DNA of 64,000 bases from Selaginella moellendorffii (lineage: Eukaryota > Streptophyta > Lycopodiopsida > Selaginellales > Selaginellaceae). The notes under the pieces were generated by a model. It did not search any database, was not told where the DNA came from, and saw nothing but the letters and a program-made list of their open reading frames with translations. A program made the position numbers and the translations under genes. The stretch spans positions 210,973-274,972 of the forward strand of contig NW_003314390.1 in the NCBI RefSeq assembly GCF_000143415.4. The letters run 5' to 3'. Below, piece by piece: positions 44,801-55,539 of this stretch (within the stretch, counting starts at the first letter, position 1; the number at the start of each line of letters is the position of its first letter).

Positions 44801-45429
44801 TCACAGTGTGTGGTAGGTGGCATTATATTCAAACATGAAAAAGATTAAAACATCTTTATATTAGAAAGATTAAAACTTACTAAATCATTTCACTCTATAG
44901 TTTTGAACAAAAACTCATAATCTATATGAGTTTTTGAAAATTTAATATTCACTTTCATAAAGTTTAATCTTAACCATTACTTAGAATTGTGGACCAATTT
45001 AAAACTTTTGAATAACATCATAAGTTAGTTATTTCTATTGAGTTTAGGGTTAAGATTTAAAGTGTTTTATCTAGGAAGTAATTCCTTTCCAGCGTGTATA
45101 TAAAGACATTATCATCATGAGCCTTGGGGATAAAGTAGCCATTAAGGGCTTTTTCATTAAACAATTGCCCATTTTCCAGTTGATTTAAAGAGAGAAAGAT
45201 AAAATGCACTACAATTAAACACTAAATTCCTAAATAAATAGATGCTTTCTAAAAAGCTTTACCATAGCAAATCCAATACCCATAATGTCTCTCCTCCTTT
45301 TACTTCTATGTAGGCTAAACCACCAAGAAGTGGCATGAAAATTCCTGGAATATCCTTAAGATTTTTGAAGTAAAATTAAGATTTGCTATGGGAGGTCTAC
45401 CACACTTGAGAATCACCAAGATTCAATAT
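41836..45429. other. Gene-poor repeat-like region
   Basis: 42050-43900 is moderately GC with short frames (42366-42596 minus, 43495-43809 minus) that resemble decayed coding DNA but match no family I recognise. 44150-45430 is AT-rich without features. Likely old transposon remnants. Confidence 0.4.
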
Positions 45430-48400
45430 GTGCCACCTAAGAAGGGGGAAAAGTCAAGCCCATGTCACTAGCAAATATTTTGCCACTTGGTCAATTGTGC
45501 AGTGAGCTCATCCAAGAATGTGGAAGCACAAAGTTAGCAAGAGTGGTGGTGATCTAGACAGAGATCTAAGGACCCTCTACCACGTACACACACAATTCCT
45601 AACCACTAGTCTCTCTACAGCAAACTTTTTCCAGCCAGCAAAATGTGGTGCCCTATTCCTAGCTCCCAAGATTCATTTAAGTTTGTAGCTATCCTTCGGC
45701 AACTTTAATCTAGTAGGGTCTCTACCAGAACCAAGGCTAGGAGGCATTGTGCCGTGTAAATTCCACTGCATTATCTTTGAGTAAGTGGCAAAAACAAGGG
45801 TAAAGGAAATTAACAAGATGCTAGAATAGAAGAAATCTTGGATGGGCCTAGAGATTCCCACAAAGAAACAAGTATGGAAATCTTTTTACCTCAGCTCAAG
45901 GAGAGATGGTGGAAAAGATTTCAAAAGGTAAGTCTAATTGTTTTTAAGGATTGCTAGGATTATAATGGAGCCCCAAAGATCTGGCAAAGATAAGATTCAC
46001 TTGCTCCCATAGAGGATGAATATGGGTTCTACAACTTAAAAAAGTATAAGCTTGGGTAGAACCTAAAGAAGTAAAATGCAATTGCATCCTAGGTAGTGGC
46101 AGGGTAGTAGATTATGTTATCCAAACATTGGAAATAGTTAAATTCATGTTTGATCAACATGGTATCTAAGGTGTGGCATAATGTGTGAATATTCCCTAAG
46201 AGTCATGGGAGGAGAATTTATACTAGAGGACAGCAAAGATTTGGAGGAAATCTGTGAGAAAGTCGGCTATAAAAAGGAAGGTGACAATAGGGAAGGGTTA
46301 GGCCTTTTTAAAAGCATTTAACAGTGTTTAAAAACATTTAAAAGTGTTCTTAGAATGATTTTAGTGAGCAATGAAGAGATTGTGAGTGCTAATGAGATTG
46401 CACTTTATTTTTAGAATGTTTTGGAGAGCTTTCTTTCTAGCTCACAATTGGCTATTGGCAATAGGTTTTTAGTTGTCTTCCTTAACTCAAATAAAACTTT
46501 TACATCCTCCCGAACGTCCTCAACCTTGCCTTTTGGCTTTCTAGTGGTGTCTTCTAAGTTGTTTCCTAGGTTCAACTCCTCCCTAGATAACTCTTCAAGC
46601 TCTTGCTTAAACTCATCTTCTCCTATTACTTCCCTTTATGCCCGTTGGCAAGTCTTGTATCCTTGACACTAAGGAACATTCATACCTATTATTTTGAGAT
46701 CTTCATTTCCTATTGTAAAGTCTTTTCCTATAACTCTTTCTTTAGGAATCTAACTAACTTAATTGCCTCAATTAGCTTTCCTACATTCACAACTATTCAA
46801 AGTTGCCATGCCATCAGCTCCTGCAATGCAAAACTCTCCTCTAGGATTTGATTATTTTTTTGAACATCTACTAGTGTGTTTTTTAACCAGGTGTTGAACT
46901 CCATAATTTGCTATTTCAATTTTAACTCTCGTTGTCTATGTGCCTTCACCAAATATTGCACAACCTTTAATAGTTCTTGATTCTCATCATGAAGTTGTTG
47001 CACATTAGTGACCTGCTGCATGGCTTTTGTAGTGGCTAACTCTATTAACTCCTTGTTATTGCCTTAGTGTATGGAACCCAACTCATAGTGACTCAAGTCT
47101 AGTTATGAGATAAGAGGTATTTTGCTATGATTTGAGAGATGCAAGGATATCCCTAGATCACCAACTAAAGATGGAATGCTTCTATCTCTAAGTATGCTTA
47201 CAAAATTTTCATAGGTTAGCTATAAAAGAAATATTCCCAACCCTTGTTGTCTTTATACATAGAAGGACAAATTCTAAATATCCTTTAGTAACTCTTATTT
47301 CTCATCTTAGAAATTGTCTTTAACACATTTAAGAGTTAGTTTTGCTACCTCATTATTTAGCAACCAACTCTCCCCATAACCCAATTTTAAAGCTTTTTTT
47401 GCGCTCTTTCTTTTTTATTCCCTTTTTTAGAGACTTTTTAGTCTCATCATTCTTCACACTTGCTCCTACTTTACTCTCCTTTATAAGGAATGGTCTTCTT
47501 TTGCTAATTTTCTCATACTATAAAGAAATCAATTTAATTCTTCACTTCTTCCTAACATGGGTATCACCATGTTTCCAGACAAACTTTTTCATCAAGCACC
47601 ACATACTAAGCCACCACTCTTTAGACTATGTATCCTTATGTCTTCTAGAGGTTTGTGCCCTTACATTGATTTCTTCTCTCTATTATGTTTTTTTTGAAGA
47701 AAATCCTAATAGAAAGGTGGAATTTTTTTTTTTGGATAGCACAAAGGTATTATGCTATCCTTGCCACCCTTAGGATGTAGTGTTAATTGCATCCTATATA
47801 TCCACCTATTCCTTCTTGCATATTTGTTATAACTTTGCACTATTAATCATAAATTCCACCCATTTCCACTTGTAGGGAATTTTTGTTCTTTACCACCCTT
47901 TGTGGCCATTTGAGGCATCCCCACCAAATTCTTAAAATGACCTTATTAATCTTTTCTAAACTACTCTGATTTCATAAAAGGGCACTTCAAATGCCTCACT
48001 TTAGGAAATTACAAATCCCTAATCTAGGTATTCCTTACTTCTTCCATGGATCAAATGTTAAATCAACTCATATTTAGGATAAAAGCACGTGTTGTGATGC
48101 ATACTCCCTCCACATAACTTCTTTGCAACAACTTCTTTTGCAATCTTTTTTTAGTTTACTGATTTTATTGCCTTGCTCACCCTAGGAATCTCTATCTCAT
48201 ATAAACATTCTCGGAATTTAAACTCAACTACCTGTGTTACTACCTATGCATATGACTCTTGTAAAATATTCTTCATATGATCCCTCAATAGAGTCCTCAA
48301 TCCCTCCATAAAATACTCCTTGAGACACCAATCAGTCATTATAAATTGCCCCAACTGCATTACAAGCTAGCTTAGGGCATCTGCAAAAGTTCGGATAGTT

Positions 48401-50440
48401 CCATTGTCCTTTTGAGTCCTCGTGGCAAACTCATATAGGAGTTTTTGACTATCCAAACTAAGAAAACAATCTCCAAACTTTCACTCAAACTAGTTGAGCC
48501 CAATCTTGCATCCTTTTGGATGCCCTAGGAATCTTCCTTTGAAGAATTCTACCAAACCCTGGTTAATCCAATGGACATTGAACTTCAAGTCTATAGCAAA
48601 GTGGTGTAGGCTAACTAACTATTCACTTATTTTGTTGTAAAAGGGGTTTACCAACTAGTCTTAATTCTCATTTAGTTTGCCATCTCCTTTGAAGCTAGGC
48701 AATTTGAACTTGCTAGAGATAGTGGCATCTCATTCACATGGTGTAGCAAGACCTCTTAATCCTCTAAACATCCTAGGAGGATGTATTAGTGGTCCTTTAT
48801 GAGTAGATGCTCCAAATATAGAGTTATAGACAGTTGGGATATAAAAAATTTCCTTCTAGTGAACGCTTAAGTATTTACTCAATTTAGTTCTTCTATACCT
48901 CGACCAAAACAAAAGTTCCTCTATCAAAAGATCTATAGACATCCCCCAAGTCCCCTTAGCCCCTTGAGTTGCTAGTTGATTGGTCCTTAATGTGGATGTC
49001 TTGCCTCTTAGTCTTGTCTTTTTTTAAACTTTCTAAATGACTTGATGGTAGGGACTATGATCTTTGTCCTCATAGCCAAATTTTCATAATTTCATCCACT
49101 TCCACTTGGAACTTTCTATTGTGAAACTATTTCATCCTCTACTTCTTTTGTTAAATTTTGGTTAAAATTCATCTTTTTCTTTTGTAAGGCTCTTTATCCC
49201 TATGGAAGGAGGTGAAATCATCATGTGATAGCTCTCTTAGTGCACTACAAATCCTTGATTTTAAAATTCTTCCTCATCAAAGAATCCAATGCTTAACCAC
49301 ACTCTATGATTGTTTGAGGCCTTCTTGGCGGCTCTTGGAAAGCTAGGGAGGTCCTTAGCATTTCTTCAAAGCCTCTTGGTAACCAAGTTTTTGGTGTGGC
49401 TGCTATTAGTGACACTATTGCTTACAAATCTATTGGAAGTTGGATAAAATCCTTTTGCCACTTCCTTCTTGGCCTGTTCTTCCTCATCAGTCTACTTAAG
49501 TATATCACTCAAGTCTCCTCTAAGAATCTTTTAGCCCTCTAAGAGTCAAACTCCCTCCTTCTATTCAACAAGATATTCCTTCTTAAGAATCTTGGAGATT
49601 CTTTTATTATTCCTGGAAAAGATAAAAAATCTTTCTATTTAGTCACTCCCTATAGGACATGTATTTTCTACTACCCTTTGATACCAAAGAAGGGGGAATA
49701 GTTGAACTCATCTTTATTAACCTACATCACAAATGGATATTTTGCCACATGGCCAACTATGTAGCAAGCTCATCCAAGAACACAAAGTCAGCAAGAGTGC
49801 CAATGATTTAGACAAAGATTTAAGGACCCTTTACCATGCACACATATAATTTCTAATTGCTAATCTCCCCACAACATGATTCAGGAAACCTTACTCAGTT
49901 AGCCAACAAAAGCTAGTGCTTTATTCCTAGCCTCTAAGATTCATTTTGGTTTGCAACTATCCTCTAACCATTTCAATATAGCAAAGTCTTTACTAGAACT
50001 AAGGCTAGAAGGTGTTGTGTTGTGTAAATTCCACTATTTTGCGCCCATGGGAGAATCTAATAAGTTGTGAGAGAAGTAAATAAAGATTACTTGACAGAAT
50101 TGCTAAGGGACACTTTATTGCTAATGCTCGATCATGAGTTACAAAAAAAAGTCTCCAAAACTCATGAAAAACAAAGTGCAATCTCACTAGTATTCACAGT
50201 CTCCTCACTATTGACTAAAATTACTTTAAATTTTAAACATTGTTAAATGTTTTAGAAATGGGGTGAAGCCCAACTTAACCCTTCTTTGTCATTGCCCTTG
50301 TAGATTTACTTTAGATATCTACTATCTTCTATTGTAAATTGTCTTCCCACACCTCCCAAGGAATATCCAAACATCTCTATGTCACACTCTAGATGTTACA
50401 TCAATCAAACATAACTTCAACTGTTTCCAAAGTTTAAACA
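45430..50440 (-). mobile_element. Rearranged gag-bearing LTR retrotransposon
   Basis: A block of about 340 bp at 45430-45770 recurs in direct orientation at 49683-50035 (for example atattttgccac, gagctcatccaagaa, ctattcctagc, aaggctagaagg). The adjoining 46118-46480 block matches 50085-50440 only in reverse complement (gagattgcactttatttt / aacaaagtgcaatctcac). Thus the right copy is a continuous LTR while the left copy has an inverted half. A minus-strand primer-binding-like tggtatcaaag lies at 49676-49686. Minus-strand 48290-48730 keeps a gag-like frame (HWINQGLVEFFKGRFLGHP; TRTQKDNGTIRTFADAL) broken by stops. I see no polymerase, so it was probably non-autonomous. Confidence 0.68.
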
Positions 50441-50607
50441 ATGCAAATACAAACTACCTCCCCACATGCACAAAGACTTCGAATTAATTACACATCTATT
50501 CTTCTTCTTTGCTGGTTCAACCAAAACACGCACACTAAAACTTTCTGGAAACGAGAGAAGAAGAAGAAAAATAAGAAAAATAAAAAGGAGTACTCTAGGG
50601 TTGCAAG

Positions 50608-53230
50608 ATGTGGAGGGCTGTCAGGCGCATGGCGATGCGCGGCCGATCGAAGGGAGTAGCACTGTCGTCGTTCCGGTGCTGGCTACGAGCTAATGAGCCG
50701 GTGGGAGCTGATTGGAGCGCCCATCCTCCAAAATGTGGCTACAGCACAGGCGCTCTGCCAGGTAATCAGACACAAAATCGTCATGTTATAAGTTTCTCCT
50801 ATCAGATGCATATAGCAACAACTGGCAGCAGGAGGCGTCTTCAGAACTTCGCAATGTCCAGAAAGAATTCAAGCGTTTCCTGAAAGCCAACTCGAGGTGG
50901 TGAAAGACGTCGATGGTGCAAGCTTCCTGAGGCTTCCGCAGTTTCTATGTGATGAGTGGGGCTACGTTACCGCAGACTGCGAGCCTTTGCTGCTCAAGCG
51001 AGATTGCTACGACGTACTCTGCAGCAAAATCGATGGATTTTTCAAGACCCCGAGGGCCAAGTCTGTCGTTGTCCTTGGCAACCCTGGGATTGGTAAATCA
51101 GCCTACTGCGTCTACCTTCTATGGCACCTGGTCCAAGGTAATGCGGAGTGGAGTATGATTGTCCTCAAGTACGCTGAAGGCTCAGGTCTCTTTTTTGTTT
51201 TCACAAAAGACGGGGAGCGAAATGCTGTAGTCAGCCTGAACCGCGACCCAGACGCTGTCCGTCAGCTGGTGAAGCAGCACAGGGGGAGAGTGTGGTATTT
51301 GGCGGACAAGCGTGTCCCAATGGTTCACTGGACGTTACCTGGTCACTGCCATTTCGTTCTGACCTGCTCTCCTGCCAAGGAGAACCATTTCCAGTTCAGC
51401 AAATATCCTGTCACGGCGACGTACTACCTTCCCGTGTGGTCCAAGGAGGAGATCATGCAGCTGAACAAGGCTGTTTTCAAGCTGCCTGACCAAGACGTGC
51501 ATGAAGCCTTCAAACTGTGGGGAGGGATTCCGAGACACGTCCTTGCAAATCGATCGAGATTCAGCGACATCCATTTGTTTTCGGCCATCAAGTCGGAAGC
51601 AAGACAAATGGTCGTAGATGTTCCTGGCAACAATTATTCGATAGAGAAGGAAGAAGATTACCTCCAGGTCTACCATTACGACGTGGACGTAACCAGCTGC
51701 GAGCTACATGATGAATTTTGGCCGCTCAAGTTTGCATCTGACTTTGTGGCGGCAGGGGTGGCCAGACTGTTGAGGCCATCACTAATTGATAATATAGCTG
51801 GAGGACATGCTTCAGAAAAATTGCGAGCCTCTCTGTTTGATGCCTTCTTCCATTGTCTGCTGGAGCGGAATATTTCTGTGAGCAGCAAGGAAATGGATGA
51901 GCAAGGGAAATGGGGTCCTCTTCTCAACGAAGATCTTCCGTTGGCGCGGTTCGAGTTTGCACCGAAGTCGGTTGGAAACAATGCGGTCCTGCCACCGTTT
52001 ATATTGGACTGCACTGTCGTCAGGCCCGAGTCCAGGAGCAACAGGAGCTGGGATCTTATATTAGGCCGAAGGGTTCTTCAAGCAACGGTGACAAGCCGTC
52101 GAGACGGCAAGAAGCTCGAGGTCACCGAAGGGCTTGTTGACGCCTTGAGTTTCCTGAGGTGAGTCGGTCGCTTGTGTTTTTTCCTAGTGTCGATTCGGCT
52201 TCGTTTTTGCAGACGATGCTACGGTGATGGTACGAAGCTGGAGCTCATATACTTCGTTCCTAGCAAAATGTTCGAGTCGTTTACTCCCACGCTGCCTGGA
52301 GGCGTTAATGCCGTTTCGAGAGCCGAGGCTGTTAAAAGGTTCACGACCAAGCTGAACGTCAAAGTGAAGAAGATGTGCCTGCATGTGGACCAGTCTCTTG
52401 CAGATGTTGCGACTTTGAAAGCTTTCAACTTACTCAACCTGTGAGTTGAGTAACAAGAGCATTGATCGATTGCTAACTCGAGTTCATTTTACAGAGCATC
52501 GCCCACTTGCCGTCTTGCACAGTTCACAGAGTCTAAGACGTTCGATGCAATGGGCCTTCGTGCCAGCTTGTTGCAAGGCATTTCGGACTGCGGTAAGCGT
52601 TTATTTTCTTCTCTTTTTCTCCAATCTAAACAGATTTGCATTTCTGTCTTAGGCTACAAGGTTCCGACTCCCCTCCAGCAAAGTGCCATTGCTGCTTTCT
52701 GCGCGGGCTTAAACGTCCTTAAGCAAGGCCCACGAGGAAGCGGTTGTACCACAGCACTTTGTGTCTCTGTACTTCAGAGAGTTGATTTGAGTCGGGGACC
52801 ATTTCAGGCGGTGGTAGTCGCAACCAGTCGCAACGATGCGCTGCAGATCATGCGTCAGATGTTGGGATTGCGGTCGAACGACGTGAATCTCAAGGTTCGT
52901 TGTTTCTCAAGTGATGGAGCTGAAGAGTGGCATGTTCTTGTTGGGACTCCGCCTGACGTTTATGAGGCGTGCAATCGTCTTCCTAAGGATTCTCTTGTCT
53001 CTCTCTCCGTACTGGGCATGGACGATGCTGACGAGATCTCAAAAACTTTTGGCCTGGAGGTAAGCTCGATCGCTAGTTGTGGAGTTCAGTCTCACGATGC
53101 TTTGTTTCAGGAAGTGCGTCTCTTGGTCAGTTTGATGCCTGAGCAACGGCAGTTTGGCATCTTCGGGAGCACCATGCCTGCGGCTGTTCTGGATTTTGTT
53201 TCCCAGGAAACCAAGTGTTTCGTTTGCTGA
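50608..53230 (+). CDS. CR-type (Crinkler/RHS) NTPase-nuclease fused to a degenerate eIF4A RecA1 domain
   Basis: Six exons in phase: 50608-50761, 50832-52158, 52213-52440, 52495-52592, 52653-53059, 53111-53230. Exons 1-2 give a header, then SVVVLGNPGIGKSAY (Walker A, 51067-51108), YLPVWSKEEIM and the GGIPRHVL block seen in Crinkler-type NTPases, then a nuclease-like end with LQATVTSRRDGKK and LELIYFVPSKMFESF. Exon 4 starts an eIF4A-like domain: TFDAMGLRASLLQGI, Q-motif PTPLQQSAI, then GPRGSGCTT where helicases have GSGTGKT, HVLVGTPP, MDDADE for DEAD, and FGSTMP for SAT. The protein stops after this first RecA lobe. The frame is intact across about 750 codons, so it looks expressed as one fusion. 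The Walker A Lys of the eIF4A part is Cys, so that part should not hydrolyse ATP. Confidence 0.75.
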
Positions 53231-53282
53231 AATGGTATTCTGGTAGCATGGAAATGTATCGGTCTCTTTATAGACGAGGTGA

Positions 53283-53940
53283 TAATATCAATTATAGATG
53301 ATTCAAAGGCACCCTCTCCCGCTACTAGAACGTCGTCGACGATGCGAATGCAGCGCTTCCCTGGATCATGAGCAAGGATGGCAAGCACAGGATTCTGCTA
53401 GCTATGGACCTGGACACCCGCGAGGGAGTCGCGCTCGTCATCGCCATGGCTGTGGAGCACTTTGAAGAGCAGTGTGATCCACAGGTGGAGGAGATTAGCG
53501 TCTGTGTCTTGAGCGTTTCTCACGTCATGACCATTCGAGTGAGGCGATCTGAATCTCCTGGGCAGAAAGACGAAGACGAAGATCACGGCGACTCGCTCCA
53601 CTGCGCTGCCGCTGGTTTCTCTTGGACGGCCATCTTTTTGTGCTCATTGCCAGGGAGAGGTGGAGGTGAAGCTCGCCAGGATGGCTTCGATGGTCTAGTG
53701 AGCTACTTGAGGTGGGGGTTTCTTTGCGTTTATCCGATCTTTTGGTGTGACTCACAGGAGCAAGGAGGAAGATTTCATGAACATTAACATCTTAGGCCAG
53801 AGGTTTTGCAAAGCTCTTGAGACGACCGAGTGGTTTGAGGTGGCTCTGTCGCCTGGAATCAAGGTCCTGTCCATTACATCGCCAAAGCAGCGGCCAAGAC
53901 AGGAAATAAATCTTGGTTTACGTGATCTGAACTAGTCCTT
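53283..53940 (+). pseudogene. Second partial copy of the unrecognised family (copy 2)
   Basis: Parallels 41125-41835 with strong similarity: gcgaatgcagcgcttccctgg, atgagcaaggatggcaagcacagg, atggctgtggagcacttt, gaggcgatctgaatctcctg. Here the Glu codon after AVEHF is kept (EEQCDPQ). Only the 3' part is present, and it follows the CR-eIF4A gene by about 50 bp and precedes STRAP by about 110 bp. No start or complete frame is seen. Confidence 0.65.
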
Positions 53941-54048
53941 TCTAACATTCTTTCTTAGATTTTGAACTATATGAAAACCCTAAAATTTAAATTTCCCCCC
54001 TAAACCTAAGCTCCACTAAACGCTCTTTAAACGTTTATTTGTTTTGGA

Positions 54049-55446
54049 TCATAGCTCGATGTGGAAGCCTTCCACCTTGCGAGCTACATCCTCGGCACTG
54101 ACAGTGATTTTCGGCGGTGCACTCCCGCTTTCTTCAGCGCCACCACCGCCACCACCACCTCCACCGCCGCCGCCGCTTTCACCAGTCTGCCATATGCGAA
54201 TCGTCCCGTCCTCGGAGCCCGACGCAAACGATTCACCGCCCGGTGAGAATCGCACGCAATGGACCGGCCCGTGGTGACCCTTGCAGCATTCTGGAGAGAG
54301 AGCAAACAATCCAGAGTTCCAGACTGAGAGAGCAGTAAAGGATCACTTTGCTTACCAATCTCTTCCCCGGTGTAGAAATCGAACACTCGCACCCACATAT
54401 CATCCCCTCCAGCCACGAACTTCCCCAGGGCCGGGTATAGCGACGCCGACTCCATAGGCCGAGCCATGGTAAACGATTTTACCATGCCAAAGCTTTTGAC
54501 ACAACAAAAGAAGGAAAGAAAGAATGAATGAATGAAACGCGAAGGATAGACTAGCTTACTGATTGGCATCCCAGAACTTGACGCTGTTGCCATCCGCGGT
54601 TGTGATGTATCGGCCGTCGCGGCTCACCTCAACACTCGTGCACGGCGACTTTGTCTCGAGCTGCCGGACTGTGGTTTTTGTTCTCACGTCCCACAACCTG
54701 GAAACAATTCTTCCCATCATCTAGAGACGAAACCGAGAAACTTGCTTACCGCACGCTGCCAGTATCGTTACACGAGCTCAGAATGGTTTGGTCACTGTGG
54801 TGCCATACCGCTGATCTTATGGTGCTTGTCAAGCCTTCCATCTCTGTTGGAGCCGCATCTGGCCTCTCCAAATCATAGATCCTAAGGATCTTCTCTTGAC
54901 CACCTGTGAGCAAGAGTGTCGTGCTCTGGTAATAAAAAGAACAAGGAAAAAGAAAAAAAACGAGAGAAAGAGAAGAGTTTTTGAGTGGTCTGTGAGAGCA
55001 GCATTTACCTCGGAGAAAGCACACGTTCGAACGATGTGCTTGTGCTCGAAAGAGTACAATTCATCTCCCGTCAGAGCGTCCCACACTCTCCTGAGGATCT
55101 GGAGTGAGACACAAGAAAAGAGGGGGGAAAATCCGGCCACTTACGCACTAAAATCGGCAGAAGCGGTGGCTGCTCTCAATGCGGGTGTGTCGAGGCAGGC
55201 AGCCCAGACAGCACCCTTGTGTCCCTCGAACGTTCCAATCCAATCGCCAGTGCCCCCATTTCTTAGCATTGGCTTTCCATCTGCGGCAGCCGCGATTGAA
55301 ACCAAGAGATCGCGAGAGAAAGATCTACCTTTGCTGGCGCTGATGAGGAAGAATCCATCAGCGGTGACAGGGCTGTAGAAGAGATCGACGATCGGGCGGG
55401 AGTGGCCGTGGCAGACTAGCGGCACTTGCGCTTTGCGCTTCTCCAT
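54049..55446 (-). CDS. STRAP-like WD40 protein (serine-threonine kinase receptor-associated protein homologue)
   Basis: About eight short exons on the minus strand. Starts [20 protein letters not shown], then [100 protein letters not shown], and the last repeat [26 protein letters not shown]...RIWQ. These are the seven WD blades of the STRAP/UNRIP family, whose animal member works in the SMN complex and TGF-beta signalling; plant members are poorly known. The C-terminus carries an insert of 12 Gly residues (54140-54175) before a short tail. The gene starts 93 bp downstream of the cyclin T stop on the same strand. A truncated duplicate lies at 39255-39600. Confidence 0.92.
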
Positions 55447-55539
55447 GCCCTAAACCCTAAATCGCAAAAAAGGTTTAAAGACAAACAAGAAGAAGCGAAG
55501 AACCCTTTGTGCTATTTACAAAAGCTTTGCGAGATTTTG
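55447..55539 (-). promoter_or_regulatory. 93-bp gap between cyclin T stop and STRAP start
   Basis: The 3' end of cyclin T and the promoter and leader of STRAP must both fit here or overlap the neighbouring genes. Contains tcgcaaaaaaggtttaaag and an accctaaa telo-box-like motif (55453-55460). Confidence 0.5.

Noticed and set aside
47342-47773. 143-codon plus-strand hydrophobic frame
   Set aside because: T-rich sequence yields Phe/Leu runs; it lies antisense to the gag-bearing retroelement and has no motif.
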